Shown: in pieces, positions 22,419 to 33,159 of the stretch
Layout: each line of letters begins with the position of its first letter
Position numbering within the stretch: position 1 is the stretch's first letter
DNA from: Monosporascus cannonballus
Lineage: Eukaryota > Ascomycota > Sordariomycetes > Xylariales
Length of the DNA: 64,000 bases
NCBI GenBank assembly: GCA_004154925.1
Contig: QJNS01000007.1
Location: forward strand, 62,001-126,000
Reading direction: 5' to 3'
Translations under genes and position numbers: made by a program
The notes under the pieces: generated by a model
Database searches by the model: none
Seen by the model: the letters and a program-made list of their open reading frames with translations, nothing else
What the model was told of the DNA's origin: nothing

Positions 22419-24181
22419 ATGGCATCGTCGTACGCCCTACCACAACCTCCAGTGCCACACGTCCACAGCCATCACGGCTCCGATGGTCATTTGCATGACC
22501 ATTCCCATTCTCATTCGCATTCTCATTCCCCCTCCCACTCGCATTCGCCTTCCTTTGGCCACTCGAGGCGCTCCAACCTATCGAATGGCCATATCCATGC
22601 CTTCAGCCAGAGTCGCGATCATGCACACCGTCACGGCCAACAAGACGACCATGATCATGACCACGCTCACGATGATGCTCACACACAAGCCCAGCAGCAT
22701 AACCTGTCGCAATACTGGACAAACTCCTTCGTTCCGATGCAGCGGCGAGATAACAGGCCTTCTCCGCTGAGACAGCTTGACGAACAATCGAGACTAGGCG
22801 ACAAGACCGACTCGGTACTGCCGCTGCCCGCCACTCCTTTATACGAGCCGCCTCCCAGTGCAGTCGCACACGACCACGGCCACGATCATGACCACCATCA
22901 CCGTCATCACCCGGACCATTCGCACGACGCGGCGGGATATTCCAAGTTTACGGCGCTGTTGCTGCCCCACACGGCAAAAGTACCTCTGATACATGCCATC
23001 ATGACGGAAAAGGACTCTCGACGCATATTCTACTTTATGGGGTACGTATCCGGTGCAACTGTGGCCTCTCTCGCCCCGGGGCTAATATCTTGTCTTTGCA
23101 GGGTGAACTTTACCTTCATGGGTGTGCAGGCCGTCTACGGCTACCTCACCGACTCGCTGGGCCTCCTGAGTGACAGCATACACATGTTCTTCGACTGCGT
23201 GGCGTTGGCAGTGGGGCTCTTCGCCTCGGTAATGAGCAAGTGGCCGCCAAGCGAGAGGTTTCCATACGGCTTTGGGAAGATCGAGACGCTCAGTGGCTTC
23301 GCGAATGGCGTCTTTTTAATGTGCGTCTGCTGCACGTTTCACCGTTAGATGTAGGAGCTAATAATTGCAATTCTAGACTCATCAGCCTTGAGATCATGGT
23401 TGAAGGGTTCGAGAGGCTCGTTGAAGGGCGAGAGACCAAGAGGTTACAGGAACTGTTCATCGTCAGCACTCTCGGTTTGGTGGTGAACCTGCTAGGCATC
23501 TTCGCATTTGGTTCTCACGCCCACCATGGACACTCCCACGGTCACGACCATGGGCACGGACACGGTCACAGCCACGGCCATGACCATGGGCACGATCATG
23601 GACATGGCCACTGCGACCCGCACGGGGGCCACGGACACGCCCACTCACACCACTCCCACGACAACGAGAACATGCACGGCATCTACCTGCATATCCTCGC
23701 CGACACGTTAGGCAGCGCCTCGGTTATCCTATCCACTATATTAACATACATCTTCCCGTGGTCGGGCTGGGACCCTCTAGCCTCCTTCCTCATCGCTTAC
23801 TTAATTCTAATAACGGCGATGCCCCTGGTGAAATCCTCGGCGCAGCGCTTGCTGCTCACCATCCCCGCCGACACGGAGTATAATTTGCGCGACACGCTAT
23901 CGGAGATCACGAACCAGCGGGGTGTGGCCTCGTACGCGGTGCCGAAGTTCTGGGTCGACGACCGCGCGGGCAGCGATTCCGGGGGCAAGCTCCTCGGCGT
24001 GGTGCATGTGGCGGCGGTGCGCGGTGCGGACATGGACGAGGTCCGGGATAGGGTCAAGAACCACCTCGCCAAGCACGGCATCGACCTCACGATCCAGATG
24101 GAGCGCGAGGGCGACACTGGTTGTTGGTGCGGCATGGGACGGCTCAGCCCGATGTCCTCGAAGCCCCCAGTTGGTTACTAG
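22419..24181 (+). CDS. Cation diffusion facilitator zinc transporter, Msc2/ZnT5 type
   Basis: This protein moves zinc into the early secretory pathway (yeast Msc2, S. pombe Cis4, human ZnT5 C-terminal half). Exons: 22419-23041, 23102-23320 and 23377-24181 (1,647 nt, 548 aa). Introns are 60 nt (GTACGT) and 56 nt (GTGCGT). The first 190 residues are soluble and packed with His and Asp-His repeats. The metal-site motifs are D232/H235-D239 (DSIHMFFD) in the second membrane helix of the core and H386-D390 (HILAD) in the fifth. Between them a cytosolic loop (about 328-375) is almost wholly His-Gly/Asp-His repeats. The C-terminal domain (LLLTIPADTEYNLR onward) fits the family. Unlike yeast Msc2, no long N-terminal multi-span extension is present, so a partner (Zrg17-like) may be needed (inference). 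Confidence 0.9.
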
Positions 24182-25444
24182 GTGTGGATGTCTTTGCGGG
24201 AGAAGGCCGGTGGCCGTCTGGCGGTTCTAGTTTCTGCAACGACTTATTTTTGTCTTGCCATGGGGGTTGGACAGGGTACAAAGGGGTGTATTGGAGACAC
24301 GGACGGGGGCGAAGAGAAGCAAAGGGAGAAAAATAAGACGAGATACCCGTATGTACGTTGCCATTCTTATGTATATATTTTCTCGGACTACCTTAATGTA
24401 CACTGGAAGTTTGCCCACGATTGCCTTTTCCCCTTCTCCCTTTTCCCGTCATTATTGCCTGATCAGAACTCGGATTTTGAAGTCCCTTGATGGTTGCAGG
24501 TGAATCGTAACCTTAATGTGCCATTCAGCCGGATCAATCAAAAAGTGGGAGGATTTTTGGCATCTGATGATGACGAAATTCCCCGCGACCCGGAACGGGG
24601 ATGTACCTGATGCAAGGTTTGTCATTACCTATTGTGGTTAGATAAACTATGTATGTGTTACTAAGTAAAAGCGCATCACTCCCTAGGTACCTACCTGGTA
24701 GCTTAACGAAGGTAGCAGTTGGGGATGTTCTACGAACATCCCTTCAGCCGACCCGGCCGGTCACATGCGTGACATAATTGGATTCTTCTGCGCGTTACTT
24801 AATGCTGGATGGAAATTAGTAAAATCCAAGCAACCTTCGGGACTTTCATATTTGAGCCTTTAACAGCTCTTAAGGTATCTACTGTTCATCGCACGAGAAG
24901 ATCTCCCAGTGGAGCAGAAAAGGGACCACCTAGTATCACATTATCGCTACCGGTGTCATCTTTATCTGATTGGCATAGACCCGCACGCCGTCATACTTGC
25001 CGAGGCATTGGCCTGTGAAGCTTCTCGGATCGAGTTAATAACTCCCTGATGAGCCGAGCATATTTGAGCATATGGTTGTGTCTTATGCCGCGTTCCATTG
25101 AGCTGTTGACAACTGCTGCTGAATTCTGCATACCTCTAATTACGCCATTTCGATTTCAGACGAAGGGGCCGCTCGCTTAGATAACGCACGCCCTGCGTTT
25201 TAGTACGAAAGCGACAGAAGATAAGACAGGCTACTAGACTCAAAGAATACTCAACTCGAAAAGACAGCAACCAACACTAGGCCAAGCGGGATTCTGAGCA
25301 GCAGCCGAATAAAAGAGCGAGCCTCAGCCGATTACCAGCTCCCGGCTACCCGCTGCTGCTCCCACTATCACCACCACCACCTCCTCCTCCCGGCCCAGAT
25401 CTTCCACCGCCGTCACCCCTACCTAGAGTGCCAGTCACCCCACC
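24182..25444. other. Intergenic region, zinc transporter to mitochondrial carrier
   Basis: This is 1.26 kb between two plus-strand genes. It includes a perfect 9-bp inverted repeat at 24722-24742 (listed) and the promoter and 5' leader of the carrier gene. The last 100 bases before the carrier start are C-rich (CCTCCTCCTCCC-like). No coding region is supported. Confidence 0.5.
24722..24742. repeat. Perfect 9-bp inverted repeat with 3-nt loop
   Basis: GGGATGTTC and GAACATCCC are separated by TAC. The palindrome lies 540 bp past the zinc-transporter stop and 700 bp before the carrier start. It could be a DNA-binding site or a short RNA hairpin; no following T-run supports a terminator role. 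Confidence 0.5.
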
Positions 25445-26675
25445 ATGTCCTCCCCCAGCAGCAGGGACGGGCCGAGAGCCGCGGGCATTAACGAGAAGCT
25501 GCACGACAGGCTGCCCGCGGCCGTGGCCGACAAGCTGCCGCACGTGCCGGAGACGAAGACCGAGCTTGCGTCGGAGCTCAAGGCGGAGGCCCAGGTGGCC
25601 GCCAACAGCTTCTGGTCGCAGATCCGGTCCTTCGCCGCCGGCGGGTTCGGCGGCGTGTGCGCCGTCGTCGTCGGCCACCCCTTCGACCTCGTCAAGGTGC
25701 GCATGCAGACGGCCGAGCGCGGCGTCTACTCGAGCGCCGTCGACGTTGTGCGCAAGAGCGTCGCGCGCGACGGCCTGCGCAGGGGGCTGTACGCCGGCGT
25801 TAGCGCGCCGCTGGTCGGAGTCACGCCTATGTGTTAGTAATTTCCCTCTGCTTCTCCCCGTTCCTTCCCCCCAATTTTTCCTTCTCCCCCTCTTCCCCCT
25901 CCTTTCTCGATTCCCTCCTTTCCCTCCCGCGAGATAGTATCTCCCCCCACGGAACCAAGGGACTGACGATAGCTTGCGATGAAACTCAACAGTCGCCGTA
26001 TCCTTCTGGGGCTACGACCTCGGCAAGCAGATCGTGACGAGCTTCTCGCCGCCGGCCCCCGGGGGCGCGCTCTCCATCGGCCAGATCACGGCGGCCGGCT
26101 TCTTTAGCGCGATCCCCATGACGGCCATCACGGCACCCTTCGAGCGCGTCAAGGTGATCCTGCAGACGCAGTCGCAGCGGCTGCGGCCCGGCGAGGAGCC
26201 CAAGTACCGGGGCGGGCTCGACGTCGTGCGCCAGCTGTACAGGACGGGCGGCTTGCGCTCCGTGTTCCGCGGCTCCGCCGCCACCTTCGCGCGCGACGGG
26301 CCCGGCTCCGCCGCGTACTTCGCCACCTACGAGTACATCAAACGCACGCTGACCCCGCCGCCGTCCGTCGACCCGGCGACCGGCAAGCCCCGGCAGGGCG
26401 AGCTCAGCCTCACGGCCATCACGCTCGCCGGCGGCGGCGCCGGCATCGCCATGTGGATCCCCGTGTTCCCCGTCGACACCGTCAAGAGCCGGCTGCAGTC
26501 GGCCGAGGGCAACGCGAGCGTCGGCGCCGTCGTCCGCGAGCTCTACGCCAGGGGCGGCCTCAGGGCCTTCTTCCCCGGCTTCGGCCCCGCGCTCGCGAGG
26601 GCCGTGCCCGCCAACGCCGCCACGTTCCTCGGCGTCGAGGTCGCGCACCAGTTCATGAGGAACGTGTTCGGTTGA
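25445..26675 (+). CDS. Mitochondrial carrier, carnitine/acylcarnitine type
   Basis: This is an inner-membrane carrier of the SLC25 family. The closest pattern I recognise is the carnitine/acylcarnitine exchanger (Crc1/AcuH group), which imports acylcarnitines for acetyl-CoA and fatty-acid use. Exons are 25445-25832 and 25993-26675 (1,071 nt, 356 aa). The 160-nt intron (GTTAGT donor, ACAG acceptor) is unusually pyrimidine-rich and splits a Phe codon (TPMFAVSFWGYD across the junction). All three repeat signatures are intact: HPFDLVKVRMQ, APFERVKVILQ and FPVDTVKSRLQ. An N-terminal extension of about 60 residues precedes the first helix. CACC just before the ATG supports the start. Substrate assignment is family inference; an ornithine-type carrier is the main alternative. 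Confidence 0.88.
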
Positions 26676-27880
26676 TTGATCGACTGATTGGTTGGTTGAT
26701 TGAGCGGGTGGTGGATGGCGGGCCGGTGGTGTGGACTCCTGATATGATATGGTGTGGTGGGCCGGACGATGGGTGGGGGTCGGGGGTTTCCCTCGTTCGT
26801 CGAGTAAGGAGAGGATCATGCCCCATTAGGGTAGGGGCCTTGGGACGTTTTGCCGGGACATATGCGAAATTACCCCCACCCCGCCTTGCCCCTTATTCGT
26901 CGTTTCGGAAAACGCTCTCCCCCCCCTTCCCAGAGGCTTCCTTTGCTGAGGCAGGGAAGCCGGGGTCCATCTGAGCCCGGGTGGGAATGGTTGGAAAGGG
27001 GCTCACGATCACCGACCGCGCTATTCGTCGCACAGCGGACGGCGGGCGAAAACATCTCCGCTGTGTTCCAGCGCACGGCGCACTCGGTTGGTTGCAATAC
27101 TCTGGCGTGTTATCATCTTCCCTCTTCGAGGACCGATCGAGATGGATGCGGGGAGCTGGTGATGTTTTGTTTTATCTGCATAGATACCTAGGTTCGCCAG
27201 GATAGAGGATGGGGTCGCCCTCAGTTAGAGTAGACAAGACATAACGGGTTATATACCTCCCACACACACGCACAGAGTGTGTGAGAGAGAGAGTCAGCTA
27301 TGCCACCTTACGAACTGGCTTCCACGTGTTCGCGCTAAGACTTAGTGATATGTAGGAGGTATACCAAATATGCGTATATGGATATGTGGGCCGATGTTGC
27401 ATTTGGATCTATGAGTAGCACATGGGTAGGTTAGGCCCCGTCGGACGGAATAGCCACGAGACATATATATGCCCCTAATAGTTGGACAATGGGTTACAAC
27501 ACCCCCATTCTACAAACCCTAGGCCGTCAAACGATACCAGGCCATTCTGTTGATACGGTATTGTCTCGTTCCCAAACCTTGGGATGCTGACAGCAGTGAA
27601 AGCTCTTCACGTAGATTAACACGCCTTGCCTATCTAAGTAGAGCACCTGTAGCGGTTGTCGGGTTTGCAAGAAGCCAATTAATATTTTTACATGTAGTCT
27701 ACCATTTTCTCATCCAGCTTTTGCACAGTAGGCTCTTGCCGCCGGCCCACAGATGCTCAATGGAAATGTGGGAGCGCACGGCATAAAAAAAAAACAACGC
27801 CTGCATAGTGGTATCATAAGCCTTCGTTTTCGCCTCATAATATTCGTGAAATGCCGGAGAACAATCGACGCTGGGTGCGC
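26676..27880. other. Convergent spacer with CA/GA microsatellite
   Basis: This 1.2-kb stretch lies between the carrier stop and the F-box gene stop. A short microsatellite at about 27262-27296 has CACACACA followed by GTGTGTGAGAGAGAGA, partly self-complementary. Open stretches at 26850-27191 and 27550-27786 lack motifs. No gene is supported. Confidence 0.5.
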
Positions 27881-29368
27881 TCAGTCGATGTCCTCATCAT
27901 AGAGGTCCGAATATTCTTCTCTCAAAATGGCGCCGAGATGTCTTTTGCCACAGTTCTCGCACTCGGGCGACTCGTCCTCATCCTCCATCATGTCCATGAA
28001 CATGATCTCTTCCTCCACATCGTCCCATGGTAGTCCGCTAACCCTATCATAGAGCTCCCATTTGCGGCTATCCGGGTCGTCTAGCTTGACTGGGACTCTC
28101 TTCCATATGGTACGGCAGGAATGGTATGCAGAGGGGGGAGGTTCGTCCTGCTCTTTCGGCGCGGGTGGGAATTCGTCCTGGGGGCGGGGGGGGTCGTGAT
28201 GGTCATGGAAGTGCAATCTGCCGGTATTGCTCATAGCGCGGACAACCTTGGATGAATAATGACAGACCTCATCATCGCACGGCAGCAGTCGAACTCCGTT
28301 CTTGAGCGCGACCATGGTGGGCGCGTGATCGATTAGGAGGCCCTCGTCTCTCAGGAGACCGCCCAACTCGGTGCTCACGCGAAAACCAGCATCGTCGCTG
28401 GGCAGGCCCGTCAGCACCACCTCGTTCAGCGAGCGTCCCATCTGGTGGCAGGCTAGGTCGTGCAGCTGAGACGGTGGGAACATCAACATGTCTTCGCCAA
28501 AGTTGACGAAGTCGATTCGGAGACGCTCAAGACTCGGGAGCAAACGCGGACGCTTCTGGCTCTTCAGGGTCTCCAAATCGGTCGAGTCGTCCGCAGGCTG
28601 GAAGGGAGGAAGCATGGCCTCGAGGAAGTCGATGAGTTGATAGTAGGCATACACCCTAAAGCCGCGCCGGGCAAGGGTATGCTCCTTGGGCCGCCTGTGA
28701 ACCACTAGCTTGGGGGACTTCTTGAAGTCCGGGTGGTGGGTGCTTGGTAATTTGCGGGTTCGGTCCTCATCGTCATAGAACTTGGCGATGATGCGGAAAT
28801 TGATAGAACTGATAGTCTGGCGATGAACGAGGGGCACCTCGGCGAAATTTCTGAGGGCCTCGGGGGTGGTGAAGACGAAGGAGTTGTTTCTCCACAGCAA
28901 CTGAGTGCCCTCGACATGATATGCTTTACAGGTGGCCAGGAAATGTATGGCGATCTGGTTAGCTTTGGCCTTCTCACGGGCTATGAGGCGGTCAGCTTTG
29001 GGTTTGGAGAGCGGGTCCACAATGGGAAACGGGCTCGTCATGGCGTATGAGAGAATTCTGAGCTGGATCTCGACGGGAAGATGAGGCAAGACCTTGCTTC
29101 TCTTCGAGGAAGATCGGGTGACGCGAGCAGCTAACGACCGTGCGTCCGAAGCGCCCTGTGGTCGCCAAGAGATGCCATTCTCTCGGAGAAGTCGCTTCAA
29201 TGCCATGTTCTCCTCTTCGAGGCGCCGATTCTTGGTGCGGAGCGGCTGATTGTAATAGATCTCGGCCTGGTCGGCCTGATCACGGCACTCCCACGCGGAA
29301 CTCTGAACGATAGGTTAGCACGGGGTTGCATCGTAAAGGGCAGGTGGGGCCGTGGGAATATTTACCAT
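27881..29368 (-). CDS. F-box-like protein with N-terminal coiled coil; start codon alone in exon 1
   Basis: This resembles large families of fungal F-box or F-box-like proteins of unknown target, which act as substrate adaptors of SCF ubiquitin ligases. Exon 2 (27881-29302) is open upstream of the first internal Met and encodes SSAWECRDQADQAEIYY and a heptad-like helix. A clean acceptor (TTCAG, with GCTAAC branch) precedes it. The matching donor GTAAAT at 29365 directly follows an ATG (29366-29368), with an in-frame stop four codons before that ATG. This gives 1,425 nt and 474 aa. Residues 1-45 are a likely coiled coil. An F-box-like block (LPHLPVEIQLRILSYA) starts near residue 72. The C-terminus is acidic with a CENC pair that might bind metal. 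The F-box call rests on pattern only. Confidence 0.75.
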
Positions 29369-30231
29369 TTCGTGAGAAATTTAAGACGGAATCATGACCG
29401 TGTAGATGTCTGATAGGTAGGTGGAATTTAATAAGGGAGGGACTTGCAGCGGAAATTGTGGATTGGTCGCAAACCGTCTGAGAGTGGAGGAGAATACTTG
29501 AAAATGGAGATCCCGGGGATAAAAGTGAGGTCAAGTGAAGTGAAGTGTGGATTGAGAATGCTGTCGAGGCCCAGGGCAATCAGGCGAGAGGTGAGTATTT
29601 GGTTGTTTCCTCTCTACTTTACTCTCGTCGCTCTCAAGCCTCGCAGCTGATTCCTGCTGATTGCTCGAAAGATGCTCCAATGCCAGTTGATAATTGCTGA
29701 TGCTGATGTGGTGCAAAATTTCGGTTTTGGGAAAGCTCGGGTAATCGGCGCGTTCGATATTGAATACGAAGTAGCTGCGTCTCGATGTACGCACAATACT
29801 AGAAGTAAATACTGTAAGCACCTAATTCGCAGTAAATGCATAGATGTATGTGTGGGTAGACCTCAGGCATTGAATCACCCCGAAGACCTTATTTGTTAGG
29901 TTATAGTGCATAAGCCTTAGGAAGGTGGGTATTCTGCATCGTAGAACCAGCTAACCTAGCTACAGAGGTACAGTAGGTACTTCGATGTTAATCTCGTTTG
30001 CACAGATAAAGCCAGGAACAGGAAATGCGCATTCAGCAAGTACCTACATATCCAATTGAAGGCCTACTAACTGCAACGACAACCGCTTCAAGCGGCGCCC
30101 TTCCCTAAAAGGGAGCTGAGGGCTATTCGAGAGTCTTTTATTGGTTCACTTAATACTGATTAGTAGGCGTTGGCCCCCAGTTCAAAAGCTGTTAGTACTG
30201 CAGACCTTTATTATTGTCGATCCTTTATCTG
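29369..30231. other. Upstream region of the F-box gene up to the AT-rich border
   Basis: This 860-bp stretch has ordinary composition and no supported gene. It ends exactly where an LTR begins (30232), beyond which the DNA is AT-rich to the window end. A weak open stretch at 29614-29841 (-) has no motifs. Confidence 0.5.
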
Positions 30232-30587
30232 TGTGACGGCTAGGAGGATTTAACCAATTATTAAACCTTAGTCTCACGAGTTTATGTTGGCAGGAGTATC
30301 GTGGGATTCTAAGCAATGAAATAACTTAATTACGTTTTGTAATACTAAGAATATCTTAAGTAACGTTATTATTTTATAAGTTGATATTACGTTGATTATT
30401 AAAATAATTATTATGTATATTTATTTCGAATTACTAGTATATTATTAGTGAGTTAATAATTTATATTATTAACTTATTAGCTAATTGTTAATAAATTAAT
30501 AATTTATTTCGTAATTTATCTTATTTAATTTTTTTGATTAATTTTGCGATAACCGTTTCTGAAGGCTGTAATTTACCTAGTTGTAAT
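30232..30587 (-). repeat. LTR of the chromovirus family at the isochore border (copy F)
   Basis: It begins TGTGACGGCTAGGAGGATTT and carries the family blocks TTAACCAATTATTAAACC, GAGTATCGTGGG and CGTTTTGTAATACTAAGA seen in the LTRs of copies A, B and C. Orientation is opposite to copy A. About 155 bp of what looks like the adjoining 3' untranslated part (T-rich after GCGATTTTC) follow. It is much less mutated than the LTR at 30,745, so it may belong to a separate element or be a fragment. Confidence 0.7.
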
Positions 30588-30744
30588 GCGATTTTCTTTT
30601 TTTTTTTTAAAAAACATTTAATTTCCAAATTGTTTAATAAGTTTTTTTTATTATATTTGATTATGTTTTTAGGCGTCGCTTTTGTAAAATTAAATAACGT
30701 TATATTTTAATTAATTTAATTAAAATAAAAGATCTCGAAATTAT

Positions 30745-31070
30745 TGTATTAGTTAAAAAGTTTAATTATTAAACTTTAATTATATAAGTCTATATTAATA
30801 TAAATATCGTAAATATTAAATTAATAAAGTAATTTAATTGTATTTCACAAAATTGAGAATATTTTAATTAAATGATTAATAGTATAAGTTAACCTTTTTT
30901 TATATTTTATGAAGAATTACGAACGTATTTATATATTAAGTTATATATTTAGTACAACGATATCTGTTTAATTAATCGTTAATTATAATCGCATCGATCG
31001 TATTCGATCGTTAATCGAAAGTGGTTAAATCGATTTTAGTTGACCATTTTATATTATATAACTTTTCGTT
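30745..31070 (-). repeat. Heavily RIP-mutated LTR, probably the 3' LTR of copy D
   Basis: TGTATTAGTTAAAAAGTTTA and the following ATTATTAAAC, ATATAAATATCGTAAATATT align with the family LTR after many C-to-T and G-to-A changes. Its decay level resembles the LTR at 59,391, its likely partner. The sequence to its right up to 31,570 resembles the family 3' untranslated region. The right boundary is approximate. Confidence 0.5.
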
Positions 31071-31570
31071 AATCTTAAAGATGTTTACTATTAATGATTA
31101 ATATATTTGTTCATTATATTTTGTATATAAATTTATTATTATTATTATTTATTATATCGAGTTATATTTTTAAAATGCCTAAATGTAGAATATTAACTAT
31201 AAATCCCCTAATATTTTGTTATTTATTAATTAATTTGATATAAATCTATTTTATTATTTTATTTGTTTTTGTATTAATCGTTTTAATTATATTATTGGAA
31301 GAGGTAAAGTTCGTTATAACTTTTGCGTAAACTAATAGTATGCGCATTATGACTTTGACAAGGTAAATTTCTATGCTAATATGTTTTACTTTTTTTATCG
31401 CCGTTTTTTAGTTATTATACTAATAGCTCGCGTATTGCGAAAAAAAATAGAATTATAAATAGAAAACAAAAGGCCGAGTTTTTATTATAAAAAACCTTAA
31501 CTCATCTATAACATTTCTATTGTTAAGAAAAGATTATTCGTAAAAAAGTATCTGAAATAATTTGTCATAG

Positions 31571-31951
31571 TGTAACAGCTGGATGGTTTAACTAATTATT
31601 AAATCTAAGTCGTACGAGTTTATATTAGAAGGAGTACCGTGGGAATTTGGAGAATAATACTGTAAACTTGCTATGTTTCGTAATATTAAGACTATTTTAG
31701 ATAACAATAATTTATTACAAGCTGTTATTAGTTAAATTATGGAAATAGCAAACGTATATACATTTTCTTATTATTTTATAGATTATTTTTAGTTACGTCG
31801 TTTACGATAAATATAAGTTTTAATAATTATAATTAAAGTTTTATAATTACGGATATGTTAATAACTATTTATTATGTAATTTATAAGGTAAGTCGTTTTA
31901 TCTTTCTTATTACGGCCGTTTTTATAAGCATAAGCTTATTAGATTATAATA
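31571..31951 (-). repeat. Left (3') LTR of copy B, 381 bp
   Basis: It starts TGTAACAGCTGGATGGTTTA and ends near AGATTATAATA. It pairs with 51491-51871, which is also 381 bp. Flanks CATAG (left) and CTTAA (right of the partner) agree only partly, so the target duplication is uncertain. Confidence 0.7.
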
Positions 31952-32659
31952 CCATTTTTGTTTCGAAATCTTGCCTTAAGATTCTTTTTTGGTAAATAAT
32001 TTTTTTTATAATTCTCCGTATTTTTGAAATTCGTCGCAAATTTCGTTCTTTTATAGTTCGTTATATTAACCTAGCAAAAGTATTCGAAAAGTTTGTAATA
32101 CGAAATATAAAAAATATTTTGCGTCATTAGGAATATATAGTATATAACTGATTTTGCGATAAGATAAAATCTTTTTAAAGTATTCGTCATAAGTATTAAC
32201 GTTTTACGCGTAAGAAAAGTTTGGTAAAAAAGCGTTTATTAAATTTTTAACGTCATTAATTTGAAATTTAAGGTTAGTATTAAAAAAACAAATAAAACCT
32301 TAGCGCGGTTTATTCGATTACGTAAATTAAAAAAATATCTAGTTTATTTTAAAAAAGTTATAATAATATAATATAATTTTTAATTCATAAATAAATTAAA
32401 AATTAAAAATAAAAAGAAAAACAAATTTTCGCTAAGGTTGCTGTAATTATATTAATATAAACTGTTATTCTCTTTAATTTATTTAGCTTTAAAATATCGG
32501 ATTAATTTTTTACTAACCTTAATTAGAAAACCTTTTTAATAATTCCGTTATTGCTAGTAAAGAATGTTTTAATAGATGCTAAGTATTTATAAGATTTTTT
32601 ATATATTTTCGAAATGTGAATAATTTTTTATTTAATTAAATATTAAGTAAATCCGTTTC

Positions 32660-33039
32660 TATTACGACCTAACAGGCTTCGGTCTCAGGAAACGGTCAAC
32701 GAGGATAATACGGACCACCTTCTAAGTCACGTAATGAGTGCTTAGCAAAAATCTGCTAAGCACGATTAATTAGCACTGAATTATCGTTTAACAAAAATTT
32801 ATTAAGTACGGTTAAACAAAAATAAGTAATAATATTAAAAGTTAATGTATATATATATGTTTATTATTTTCATAATTTAAATAATCTTAATTTATAATAT
32901 AATATCGTTATTTAAAGTATTTTTAAAATTACGAAATAAAATTATATTATTTTATTATTATAAACTTTTACGATATTCTTGTTAATGTAAACTCGTACGA
33001 TTAAGGTTTAATAATTTATTAAACTCTTTAGCCGTTATA
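32660..33039 (+). repeat. 5' LTR of copy A
   Basis: It shares with the 3' copy the blocks TATTACGACCTAACA, GAGGATAATACGGACCACCT and TGCTTAGCAAAAATCT, with many transitions between the copies. The end reads GCCGTTATA where the 3' copy reads GCCGTCACA, two C-to-T changes. Confidence 0.88.
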
Positions 33040-33159
33040 TATTATAAGCTTTTATTTTATAATATTATTAAGTTTTGAGCAATATCGATTAACGTTATAT
33101 TTACTAGCAAACAGCCTAAATAGCCCATTTACCAAGTTTTTAATTACCCGGATACTAAA

